Below are positions 1 through 10,620 of a stretch of 64,000 nucleotides of DNA, in pieces; position 1 is the first letter of the stretch; every line of letters starts with the position of its first letter. The notes beneath the pieces are model-generated. The model had not been told where the DNA came from. It ran no database searches and worked only from the letters and a program-made list of their open reading frames with translations. Where the stretch lies: the NCBI RefSeq assembly GCF_932526225.1, contig NC_064037.1:11080203-11144202 (forward strand). Reading direction: 5' to 3'. The stretch comes from Nematostella vectensis. Lineage: Eukaryota > Cnidaria > Anthozoa > Actiniaria > Edwardsiidae. A program made the translations under genes and the position numbers.

Positions 1-98
1 GTCTTTCATAATAGAAAAAGATTTATTATGGAATTCTCTTTTTTCATCACCATCAGCATTTATTCCTTTTAGTTGATACTAACTACTTCTCAGGATGA

Positions 99-3000
99 TT
101 AGCTTGATTTCGTTGATGGAGGCCTTCTCCCAGACCTAAATGAAGACACTCTAAAAGAAACTTCATAAGGGACCACATGTTTTCTGACATTACCCGTTGG
201 TCCATCATTTTCATTTAAATATTTTTGTGTATTGTTCTCAAATAAAGCAGCCCTATTCTGGTTCTCGTCCTTGTTACGCTTGACCCAATGACCGTAAATT
301 CTAAATGCACAGCCATCTATTAATTTTCGAATGGGCTTGTTGCCATAGGGATGCTCAGTGACAATGTCAAACGAGACAGGGAGAATTTTGGAAATGATGA
401 AACGACGGAACTCTTGAACAGCAATAACAGCCAATACAGCACCCTAGAAGAATAATTTCCGAAATAAATAACAAAGTACCTTGTTGTACAAATGCTAAAA
501 ATAAGTAGTAAAGCACACTAGAATGTTAGAATTTTAAGCCTCCAACACACTATGTGATTTTGTACACTTGAATGAGCGAATTTTATCATGGCAATCACCA
601 GCGAATTTGATGGTCAGTATTAGACAAAATCAGATGTCTAGATATCTGCAAATTCGCTGCTACGGCACCAGACAGTGTTTACAGCTGCAATTTTTAGCTA
701 CCCATCGAAATTCGCTAGTATGAGTGTACAAAATCTCCTTGTGTGTCATACTGTAGGCTTTAGAAATTAGTTATAAGGCCTTCTACTTGAAAGGTATTAT
801 ATTTACTAGTATGAAATAAACTATTGACCATCTCCTTACGAAGCAAATAAAACTGCAATTAATGACTGATCTCACCTTAAATTTCCATCTAGCACAAAAT
901 CTGTCATTCTTTTGAGACTGGAAATAAAACAGAAAAACTTGCAATCATTAGAGAAAAAAGACTTTTGATTGTAATTAAAGGGTGTTTTCGCCAAAAAAGG
1001 GGGTGTTCCAACCCTTTTTTCTATGGCAATAACATCACTTTGAAATTACAGCCCAATGAATGAGCCCCTCTTGAATGAATGAGCCCCCCTCATCAGCGTC
1101 CACCAGCAGTGATATTCACTAATATGTAAACAGGACACAGTCCTCACCTTTGTAGACTGAAGCCAAGGATGTTTCAAGGCATCACTCGCAGTGATTCTTT
1201 CTTTTGGATGGACCACCAACAACTTCTTGATCTGTAAACACATATAATTTCATTCAAATCAACCTCTCTTCTCTATAAATTATAGTAAACCATTTCATAA
1301 TCTTCACTTTATAAAACACTAACTACAAAACTCAATCATAAAACACATGAACATAGAAATTGAATTCAAACTGTAAGCAGCTTCACACTGCAGTGCTCTA
1401 TCCTCATGTTCCCATTTTCATTTGACTAAAGTTATCTATCATGCAGCAGCAGGATTGATCGGCCCCTGGCTTCCAATTGAGACCATGACTTACCAAGTTT
1501 TTGGCGTCGTTTGATACATCCTCCCACTCAGGACTGCTGAAGTTGTACTTTCCATTCATGATATTCCTGAGCATCACGACCTGCCGACGATGCCAAAAGG
1601 GTGGAAAACCACACAACCTGTAAACCAATAAATGTATTAAATAAATACAATAGAACCCTTACATCCTTAGGAGCTGGAATGCCTGGTCTTAAACAGGGTG
1701 ACCTTATTAAGTGGGGTTAGATAAAATATATAGAGCTTTTATTTGGTCATTCAAAACTGTCCCTGATAGCAAGGTATTTGGATTTCAGTGAACCATAATG
1801 CTAAAAAAATACTGACTCAAGTGCAATATGTCAAAGACCGATGTATAATACCAAACTAAATGTTACTTAGAATTCTTTCTAGATGCAACACTTACAGAGT
1901 GTATAGAATAACTCCACATGCCCACCTGTAGACAGAGTGAGAAAGAGGAAGCTGAGGTTGAGAATATATTTTACACTATTGTGTATTATACGAAAATGTA
2001 TAATACACTATTCTGTATAATACTTTTATTATAAAAACATTGTCTTATACAGAAATATTGTTCACACGGACACTTGAATTCGTTTCTCTAATAAGCCACT
2101 GCTACCATTATTCATTCTCAAATGTGTTTTATACTGTTTATTTTACCTATATTAAAGCCTCATTGTCACCAGATGATTTTTAACGGAAACGCGAAAAATA
2201 TTACAAAATATTGAAAGCAGTGTGTTTATTGGAAGTTTCTTTGAGGATGTGATTGATAATTTAGAGCGGGTGGCCTGTTTAATATCTCAGATTTTAATAG
2301 ATTCTTTTGTCTTTTAACGGTTGAGGTTTCTGTCGGACCTACGGAAGTAAACCGGTGACAATGCGGCTTTAAGCATTGAAAAGACTACATTATTGGATAT
2401 AAGAACCCATAGTTAAAGTTCTTGAAACCTTTCACTTATATCAATCTAGCCAAAACAAAGCATAGATAAACTTTCAAATTCTGAAAAGAAAATTAAATTT
2501 GATAAAAATTTTAATTTTCTAGAGATCTTTGAAAATTTTCCTGGCCGCACGGAAGGAGATTGAATCGAGTGAATAATTCCAAGTTTTGGCGGGAAAATCT
2601 GAAACAACGTATTTTCTATAAATCTGTTAAAATTCAGAGACGGCAATACCATAAAATATTGGGGAATTTTTTTCTATTGCAATGCTACCCACAATAAAGC
2701 GAAGAATAATTTAAAGTCGAGAATTGTATGCGAAAAAAAGAAAAATTGTTTTGTTGTAGGTTTCAAAAACTGTGTGTGCTCGTGAGAATGTAGACTGCAG
2801 CTCGTGCGCACAATGCAAAAAACAATTGAAACACTAAAAAATATCTGCTAAATTTTGCAGATTTGTTTCCTGAAGTTAAATAATCATTTGACTACCAGGT
2901 TGAGGTATAAAGATGACGGTAAAAGTTGTAACCACACTTTCTTCAGCAATAACTAAGAAGACATGAAGATGGGAACCGGTTTAGCACGCGCATATGTTTT

Positions 3001-6000
3001 CTCATGGTTGACATCTCGATCTACTCGGCCTTTTTTCCGAAGGTTGACCAAAATACCTCAATATTACAGATTTGAGTTATTCGCGCGAACACATGTTTTA
3101 TAGGGTCCATAAGAAACACATATCATTTGGAAGATGAAAACACAAAGAATTGACAAAGTCTATCAACTCTGAAAGGTTATATGGACTTTAAGAAATGATG
3201 TCACAGCATCAATAAAAAAAACATAGTAGCTACTTTCACATGCGCAGTAGCTATAAAAATGTATTGAGTTGCATGACGGTTTTTCATGAAATGCAGTTGT
3301 CACCCATGGGTTATTAGAGGGCAGGTGCACACAAAAACTAGATCTATGTTTGATACAAAAACAAAATGATTATAAACAGCACATGCGAAGACATCAAACT
3401 ACATATGTATTACAATAACAATCAGGGCTTGGGTTGTATCAGTATTGTTCTAAACAAGGTAAGCAATCAAGTATTTATCTTGACAGGCTAGCTTACATGT
3501 CAACTTCCTTGGTGTAGCCAGGCGCATCAGGGAACATTGAGCACTGAAGAACCTCTGGTGCTAAATACCCTGGGGTACCACAGAGCTCTGGAAACACAAA
3601 CAATTAGTGTTTTAATAATAAAGTAGTGTGCATTTGAGGTGATACCTTATGTTAGTAAAATAATTATGTTTGAATGACGTAATTAAGATATACTTAGGGG
3701 GCTTTGGTATGCCTTTTAAATGCTTAAATGAAAATGCAAAAATTAATCACCATTGAGAAGTAAATTCTTATAGTCAAATGGATTATGCAAAAAATATTTA
3801 ACTTACCTCTTAGAGTCTCACCCTCTTTAAGCTCGACAGCAAAACCAAAGTCTGAGATTTTCACATTGATTTCTTCATCAAGAAGAATATTTTCAGGCTT
3901 TAAAAAATAAATAGTTGTTTTGTTTTTTAGTAAGGCAAATCCAAATATTTTTTTTCTTTCGATTTTAGGCATAACAAAACATACAGTATGTCTAATAATA
4001 TTATAAAATATCATTTTAGCATATTAATACAAATTCAAACAAACAATCCTTTTACCTTAAGATCTCTGTGAACTACATTATGATAGTGCATATAGTCTAC
4101 TGCTTCAAAGATACTCAACATTATGCGCCTGAAAGATACAAAAAATATGGTTAGTTTGGTTTCCTACTAAAGAATCTATACAAAAAACAAAATAGGAGAA
4201 AGGCTCACCGTGTAAAAATGTTTTATTTATCAGTAAATAATGGCATTGCATTGCCGATACCTAATTATTATCAACGTTCAATGCGTCATACTCGAAGTTA
4301 TTCAAGTAATACATTTATACAGCCTAAGGCACGTCACGATTATTATTTATATAGTTTCTTTCCCAGAACAATCAAAGATTGGAACAATTTATCAATTGAA
4401 CTTAGAGAAGAAAATAGTTATTCATCTTTTTGTAATAACGTAAACAAGTTCATCGCCTAATTTTTATTATCATGCTATTTTTATTGTTTAAGTATTATCT
4501 TATTTTATAATTTATTTTAATTTTTATTGTATATAGTAAGTCGACTGAATTTATGGATTACCTATTTATTATTAATTTATATTTAGATTTATATATTTAG
4601 ATTTATATATATTTTGTCATCTTTTCTTGATACGAAAGTGTTGAAAAGTAATAAAGTAGAAGTAGAAGTAGAAGTAGAAATTCAAACCTTGTTTGCTTCT
4701 CTGAGAGAGTGACCTTTTCTGTCAGGTAGTCAAAGAGTTCCCCTTTAGGAGCACTGCAATCAAATTACACATTGGATAAATGGAATTAAAATTGTATTAC
4801 ATATTGGATAAATGGTAAAACATATTACACATTCCATAAATGAGAAATTTATTACACATTGGTTAAATGGCATGGCATATGCATTACACATTGGATAAAT
4901 GGCACAACATATTACACATTGGACAAATAATGTGACTAGAAAAGAAAGCACAAACAAGCTTTATAACAACTAGGTAGTATGACTACCTCCTGGTATGAAA
5001 CATCACTTTCACAATACTTACATCTCAAACACCAAGAAGAAGAAAGCTGTAGACTCAAATACATCCTCAAGTCGGACTAAAAGAAAATAATCTAGGTTAG
5101 TTATGGTATGCATCCACACATACACATGGTTGTAGAGAATTGGCCTATCAGAAAATGTTTAAATGTAACACCTAAAGTAATTTCAGAGAGGAAAATTGAA
5201 CTGTGCACACGTTTTATCACGACTATAACTAATTTTTTTTTTACTATTGATTTTTTTTCTTTGTAGTCTTGGTAAGACTCTGTTTTCTCTCCATGTAACA
5301 TAGCTGTCAACCCACCTGCTTTGGGCGGGAGTCAGAAGATTCTAGACCTCATCACAAGCCTATTTTTTGTGAGAATGTTAATACATTCTCTATATTCACC
5401 TGCATTGGCTCCCTTGGGTTTTTTTCACATATTTACTGTATTCTACCCGATTTTACAAGATTTCTGTCCAAGTTGGGTTGACAGCTATGATGAAAGAGCA
5501 CTTCTGGTGCATGCACCCATTATCTTTGCACACATTCAAATGCACATATTCCAGTCACTTTATACTATGCAACTCTATTTTTGGTTTTATCACGTATCAC
5601 CTTCATAAATAAATGATGAAAATGTTTTTATCTAGTTCAAATTTTGCAAAGCCAATAAAACACTATGTCAGGTAGGTTCAACAAAAACCAATAAGCATAA
5701 GCATGTTTGCCTATTAAGTTAGTCTGGTATGCTTTATGGAGTGGTTTACGTTAACCTTTTAAACACAATGATGTTAAATTTGCTAAAATGAATTCTTGTT
5801 CCATTGTTCTTTTCCGTCTTTTCTCAACTCATGGGATGTACAGTTTCCTTCCTGGAAGCCATAGTTACAGTACTTACTGATGTTTTTATGGCCTTGTAAG
5901 GAAAGAAGAATATTGACCTCATCTCTAGTAGTTGCAATTATATCACTTCCCCCCTGATCGCTTAGCTTGTCAATAATCTTCACAGCAAAAGCTTTACCAG

Positions 6001-8014
6001 TCAATTTATCATAACATTTCCGCACTATACTAGACACGCCACTGCAACAGATAACAAAATAGAAATATCAATAATCTTCATCAATACAAATAAAGGGATT
6101 TCATAATCAATAAAATGCATGTTAATTTAATGCTAAGAAAAGTACCTATTTATGTAGGGTAATCATATTCAAGGATATGGCACATAACAATTTATAGCTA
6201 ACAAGGAAATGGATGTATGATTGAAGAAAGGTATTTTAAATAATAATAATGTCCATTTTTTTGGAAGTTGCAACAACAGTTCCAACATTTGGATGGTTTA
6301 AAAAAGGTAAAACTTTAAGGCCACCTAAGTTCAAGACACAATACTCCAAGCTACTTTGAGAATGACAATCTGTCGAGCTTTTAAGGAACACGAAATACAT
6401 CAGATATTTATGAAGATACTGCAATGACGGTCAATGTAAAAAAAAAATAGAACCGATGTACTTAAAAGTATGCTCAGCGGTTTAGGTTTTGCAAATACTG
6501 TATTCAATAGGAAAATATGATCAGTGAAATATGTTGTGGTTTGAAATGCTTCTTGGTTTGAAATTGTTAAAACTGGTTTGAAAAGAGGATATTTGCATAA
6601 TCTTTTATCTAGTTCTTTTAGTTACACCTCCCAACCCCCAAAAAATCCAAGCCCCTGTTTTATTAATGACTCCCCAAAAATAAAATCCCTTTTAGAATGC
6701 TAGGTATCCAAAAATGAGCTAGTTTGAAAAATTCAAACCAGTTTGAAAAAAATTCAAACCATGCCACATTTCAAACCACAACAAATACCATTTAAATCTT
6801 AGATCACAGCAAACCAAACAATTTATAGCTAACATGGAAAATGGATGAATATGATTGAAGGAAGATATTTTAAATAATAATATAGTTCATTTTTTTGCAA
6901 GCTGCAACAACAGTTCCAACATTTGGATGGTTTAAAAAAGGTAAAACTTTAAGACCACCTAAGTTCAAGACATAATACTCCAAGCTACTTTGAGAATGAC
7001 AATCTGTCGAGCTTTTAAGGAACATGAAATACATCAGATATTTATGAAGATACTGCAATGACGGTCAATGTCAACAAAAAATAGAACCAATGTATTTAAA
7101 AGTATGCTCAGCGGTTTAGGTTTTGCAAATACTGTATTCAATGGGAAAATATTATCAGTGAAATACCATTTAAATCTTAGATCACAGCAAACCAAAAGAT
7201 CGTAACTGTGAAGAAATGTAAGTTATCAGGAAAGCTAGCAGGATACACGCTGCTTTCGATACTAATCACGAGATTTTACATTCTTCAAAGATGTTGGAAG
7301 ACGCCACACGATAAATACGCCACTTGGAATGACAAATCTGTAGTAAATCTAAATTATAATACTCTAATCTAAGTTTCAAAGCTGTTTTAACTTTAATAAA
7401 AAACGGGGCAAAACAACATATTATAATAAACAGTAACACAGCAGGTGATGCGGATGTTGGGCCGAAAGATTTACCTTATGACGAGCATATAGATATCACG
7501 GTTTGTTACAAAACTGCGTAAAATACACAACAGACACTACATAAACAAATCATAAAAAATATGCAAAGTAGAGACAGAAGCGAAACAAGACACATAATTA
7601 ATAAAAATGCATCACAGACATGCTTAACCTAAGGAAATAAGAAATTACAAGAAATTTATAAATAATCTGTCTAATTCGAAAGGAAGAGCTCTTAATATTG
7701 TAGCTCGGGATCGGTTTTATGGTTTTGTTGCTGTGGCAGTACAGACCAACTCCAACTGTGAACGAGCGCTAATGTTTTGGTCTGCAAAACTTGAAATTAG
7801 CACCACAAAATATCGACATAAGGCCAACAACACATTTCAAACAACCTAAATAGGAGCCATAGAGTGTAGAAGGATGGTGGATTTCGCTATTTTGGCCTGT
7901 CTTGCGATATTTCCCAACGTACCAGCCAAGCAATTCTTTGGGTTCGTATTTGTCGATGAAGCCACCGGTTGCCTCGCTCCCTAAAAGTCCATCGTCGAAA
8001 TTCAACCCTGTCAT
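99..8014 (-). CDS. PHKG: Phosphorylase b kinase gamma catalytic subunit (12 exons, complete)
   Basis: Catalytic subunit of phosphorylase kinase, the cytosolic Ser/Thr kinase that activates glycogen phosphorylase. Exons, 5' to 3' on the minus strand: 8014-7923, 6041-5878, 5076-5022, 4753-4688, 4128-4056, 3897-3807, 3587-3497, 1925-1896, 1617-1494, 1231-1148, 917-876, 443-99. All join in phase with GT-AG introns and give about 418 aa. Seen in order: YEPKELLG and the glycine loop GCGVSS, the lysine in FAVKII, HRDLKPEN (split by an intron after the K), [14 protein letters not shown] and a C-lobe ending HPWLQ. A regulatory tail follows with [20 protein letters not shown], close to the vertebrate gamma C-terminus. 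The last 40 or so residues after ALFEN are an extension I do not recognise. The start is the first ATG before the conserved N-terminus. Orthology to PHKG1 versus PHKG2 is not resolvable by eye. Confidence 0.93.
546..746. mobile_element. MITE-like inverted-repeat element, PHKG intron 11
   Basis: About 200 bp bounded by inverted repeats. The left arm contains GATTTTGTACACTT followed by GAGCGAATTT. The right arm contains AAATTCGCTAGT then GTGTACAAAATC. No coding capacity was seen. It lies in the intron between the last two PHKG exons. Only one copy was noticed here. Confidence 0.6.
2152..2372. mobile_element. TTAA-flanked MITE family, copy 1
   Basis: About 220 bp with termini TTAAAGCCTCATTGTCACC and GGTGACAATGCGGCTTTAA, so the ends are inverted repeats starting in TTAA. 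A second copy at 62401-62656 shares the interior, including the stretch around TTTTAACGGTTGAGGTTTC. TTAA ends resemble the piggyBac target preference, but no transposase is present. It lies in PHKG intron 7. Confidence 0.7.
4215..4679 (+). mobile_element. 5'-truncated non-LTR retrotransposon (LINE) 3' end
   Basis: Frame 4218-4460 encodes a fragment ending in [10 protein letters not shown]...[14 protein letters not shown]...[10 protein letters not shown]. This is the typical C-terminal tail downstream of the reverse transcriptase in CR1/L2/Jockey-type LINEs. An AT-rich 3' UTR follows, ending in a short AGTAGA microsatellite tail at about 4656-4679, as expected for target-primed insertion. The reverse transcriptase itself is missing, so the copy is dead. 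It lies in PHKG intron 4. Confidence 0.75.
4763..4930. repeat. Short tandem array abutting the PHKG exon 4 acceptor
   Basis: Six degenerate units of about 26-33 bp with core ATTACACATTGGATAAATGG. The array starts about 10 bp on the intron side of the 3' splice site of the exon at 4753-4688, so it occupies the branch-point region. Unlike the arrays at DGCR8 and the WD40 gene, no exon sequence is evident in the unit. Confidence 0.75.
5300..5488. mobile_element. MITE family 'ATAGCTGTCAAC', copy in PHKG intron 2
   Basis: About 190 bp with inverted ends ATAGCTGTCAACCCA and TGGGTTGACAGCTAT. Related copies are at 21327-21508 and 23125-23303, with a fragment at about 16925-16975 and a looser relative at about 47388-47583. 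It is non-coding; the open frame inside is incidental. Confidence 0.75.
6187..7197. repeat. Tandem duplication of about 375 bp, PHKG intron 1
   Basis: Copy 1 (6187-6818, interrupted by a MITE) and copy 2 (6819-7197) both begin CAATTTATAGCTAACA and end ATCACAGCAAACCAAA. They stay about 90% alike throughout, including the block CCAACATTTGGATGGTTTAA. The MITE at 6532-6783 is absent from copy 2, so it arrived after the duplication. Confidence 0.85.
6532..6783. mobile_element. MITE with 17-bp perfect terminal inverted repeats and 4-bp target duplication
   Basis: A 252-bp element with ends TGTTGTGGTTTGAAATG and CATTTCAAACCACAACA. It is flanked by AATA on both sides (6528-6531 and 6784-6787). The paralogous site in the downstream duplicate reads GTGAAATACCATTT with a single AATA, an empty-site control within the window. 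The interior has repeated GGTTTGAA / TTCAAACC subterminal motifs and no coding capacity. Confidence 0.88.
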
Positions 8015-9950
8015 TTCATGGACTCCAATTCGAAGTATCTACCCATCCATTTTGAAGCATTTGCGGTGAAATATTTGCAGTATTCCAGTGACTATTACGC
8101 GAATTACACAAGCGATACTCTGCCCCGCTGCAAGGGCTTGACAAAGTACGACTAAACTCGTGCGCCGTCTCGCATGTCATGTGATTAGTTCAGCGGATAC
8201 CCTAAAAGCCGCATGAGTTCCTAGTAGCGATTTCACAGCTCGGTTTGTATTTACTCAGTAGAAAGAAAGCACACATTTGTATCCTCTCTTGTCAGCAGTC
8301 ATTTTCCTTGAGGTATGAGTGTTGAAATTTTCAAACTCAATGTTTATCTGATGTTAATCTGGTCTAGTAGTAAGACAAGCGCTTGCAAGGGTTCGTTTAC
8401 TGTCTTTAAGTCAGCGGTTAGTTGTTTATTACTAATAAAGTGTTTAAAAGCTTTTTTAGAAACTTCCCTTACCTTCCCACTGCCCCATCGATTCTCAAAT
8501 AATCCATTTTTTGACTATTTCGTTGGGCGCTCTTTCTAGTAAAGCTGAGACACATCGCGTAGTAGAATCATGTGGAATGTCGTAAGCCGCGTGCGTAAAT
8601 GCTAATTTTACCAGCCCCGAAGATCCCACACTACCATAAACTAGAGCGCTTTGTATTTTCGAAGATCGTGCAGTTTCTCCTTTTCGAAATTTACGAACCC
8701 TTTAAATGAATTTAAATTCTTCTATCGGCTATTTTTGTATTTATCCCTGTTAACCTTGAATTACAAGAGAAAAAAAACCGCAAACCGGATTGTTATACTT
8801 GTAGAAAGGGAAGTTCATATGAAACGACTTCCGTGTTAACTAGACGGAACGAGAATCTAGACAGGGTGATGTGGTGTGTGTGTTTACATGTTACGGAGCA
8901 CATAAGCTTACCACTTGATAAGCGAAAACATAGAGCGAGGCATACAATGTCGCATTTACTGGAAGATACTACTGCCCTCTATTGGTTATGGAACGAGAGA
9001 CATTACATCACGTGCTACGCGAAGCCCTTCACGCAGAAACGTGATTTCATATCACGTGACACAGGACAACTACACCAAAACAACGTAAAGTACTATTGCA
9101 AGCACTATCTTAGTTCACGGCGACTACATCTACTGGAATAACCCAAGTACCTCAATATGTATTCCAAGTACCTCGGGAATGGAAAGTATGAACTCATTTG
9201 ACTCATTTGGCTCATTTGGGGTATTTATGAAGGAAGTTTTAAGAGAGCAGAAAATAGAAGCTATAAATAACTACGCATTCTACAGTTTCGACAATTTTTA
9301 ATAATCAAAAAATATATTTTTGTTTTTACAAATATTCGCTTTATATTAAATTCTAAAACATATTTTATTGTGTATAACTTAATTAATAAGAATATCGCAA
9401 TTTTGCGGTCTATATCCTAACACAATCTACAAAACTGCACACAATGAAGGCAGTCCCTATTGAATAGCTTTATCTTCGATCACAGTGCTGGAACATTTGA
9501 TACGAAAGGCTTTCGGGGAAAACAATTCACTTCTCTCGGTCAAGGTCTTTGTTAAACTTGCGACAGAATCAAGCGAGGCCTCACACACGACCACACGCAT
9601 GCACGGGGGGAGGTTTGAACCTGTTTAACGCGCGCGTGACACAAACTTCCGTCACTCCCGCGATTGTATTGCGACGGTACCGGCATTGCAAAACCCTAGC
9701 CTGAGGCAGCGGCAGCCTTTTGCTTTTGCTAGCTATTATATCATCCTCGGAACTCAGGCCGACAAAGATTTATCGCCGCAAGACAGCTTTTTGTAACTCT
9801 AATAGTTGCTACGTTAAACCCATATCACAGGAAGAAGGGTTTTTTTATTCCATTTCTGAAATATATTCATTCCTAAAATGATCTTTTCCTAAAAAAGTGC
9901 GTTTTACTAAAATTTCCTAAATACTGATGTTCAGTTGATTCGCTTGCTGG
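8015..9950. other. Intergenic region between PHKG start and HPS4 3' end
   Basis: About 1.9 kb. The first few hundred bases are the likely PHKG promoter, as transcription runs leftward from about 8.1 kb. No convincing exon was found on either strand. The short open frames at 8315-8539 and 8833-9141 have no recognisable motif or splice context. GTAT/CACGTG-type sequences occur near 9053. Confidence 0.6.
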
Positions 9951-9984
9951 TTCATATACAACATAAACTCCATAATCTTTGCAC

Positions 9985-10620
9985 ACAGCCCCACAAGGCA
10001 CCTCTCAGGGTTGTGTGCAGCGTCACGAGATGATGCACTTGTTGTGCGGTCCAGTCCACCTCTCAAAACACTCCGTGTTTCTAGTGTAGTCCCTCCCCGC
10101 ACGCCTTTCGAGCCTGTAGAAAGAGTCACGTGGTATGTTGTGCGGTCCAGTCCACGGAGTCAAAATACGTTGACTCCGTGTTCCTTGTGTAGGGCCTTCC
10201 CAGCACGCCTTTCGAGCCTGTAGTCAGATTTACGTGGTGTGTTGTGCGGTCCAGTCCACCTCTCAAAACACTCCGTGTTCCTTGTGTAGTACCTTCCCAG
10301 CACGCCTTTCGAGCCTGTAGTCAGATTTACGTGGTGTGTTGTGCGGTCAAGTCCACCTCTCAAAACACTCCGTGTTCCTTGTGTAGTACTGTACCTTCCC
10401 AGCACGCCTTTCGAGTCACGTGGTATGTTGTGCGGTCCAGTCCACCTCTCAAAACACTCTGTGTTCCTTGTGTAGTCCCCTTCCAGTTCGCCTGTCGAGC
10501 CTGTAGAAAGAGTCACGTGGTATGTTGTGCGGTCCAGTCCACTTTTCAAAATACGTTGACTCCGTGTTCCCTGTGTAGGACCTTCCCAGCACGACTTTCG
10601 AGGCTGTAGACAGGATCCCG
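9985..10620. repeat. Tandem array of HPS4 terminal-exon end plus 3' flank (about 92-104 bp units)
   Basis: Six anchor copies of GTGCGGTCCAGTCCAC lie near 10036, 10140, 10244, 10340, 10430 and 10527, giving spacings of about 92-104 bp. Read on the minus strand, each unit carries a version of the last HPS4 codons (LE-RRAGK-LH-EHGV-F), then TGA, then GAGGTGGACTGGACCGC. The true terminal exon overlaps the right edge of the array, and the rest lies downstream of its stop codon at 10546-10548. Confidence 0.88.

Noticed and set aside
4218-4460. Small protein-coding gene
   Set aside because: The peptide is the C-terminal tail of a LINE reverse-transcriptase protein with a microsatellite 3' tail, so it was annotated as a retrotransposon remnant.
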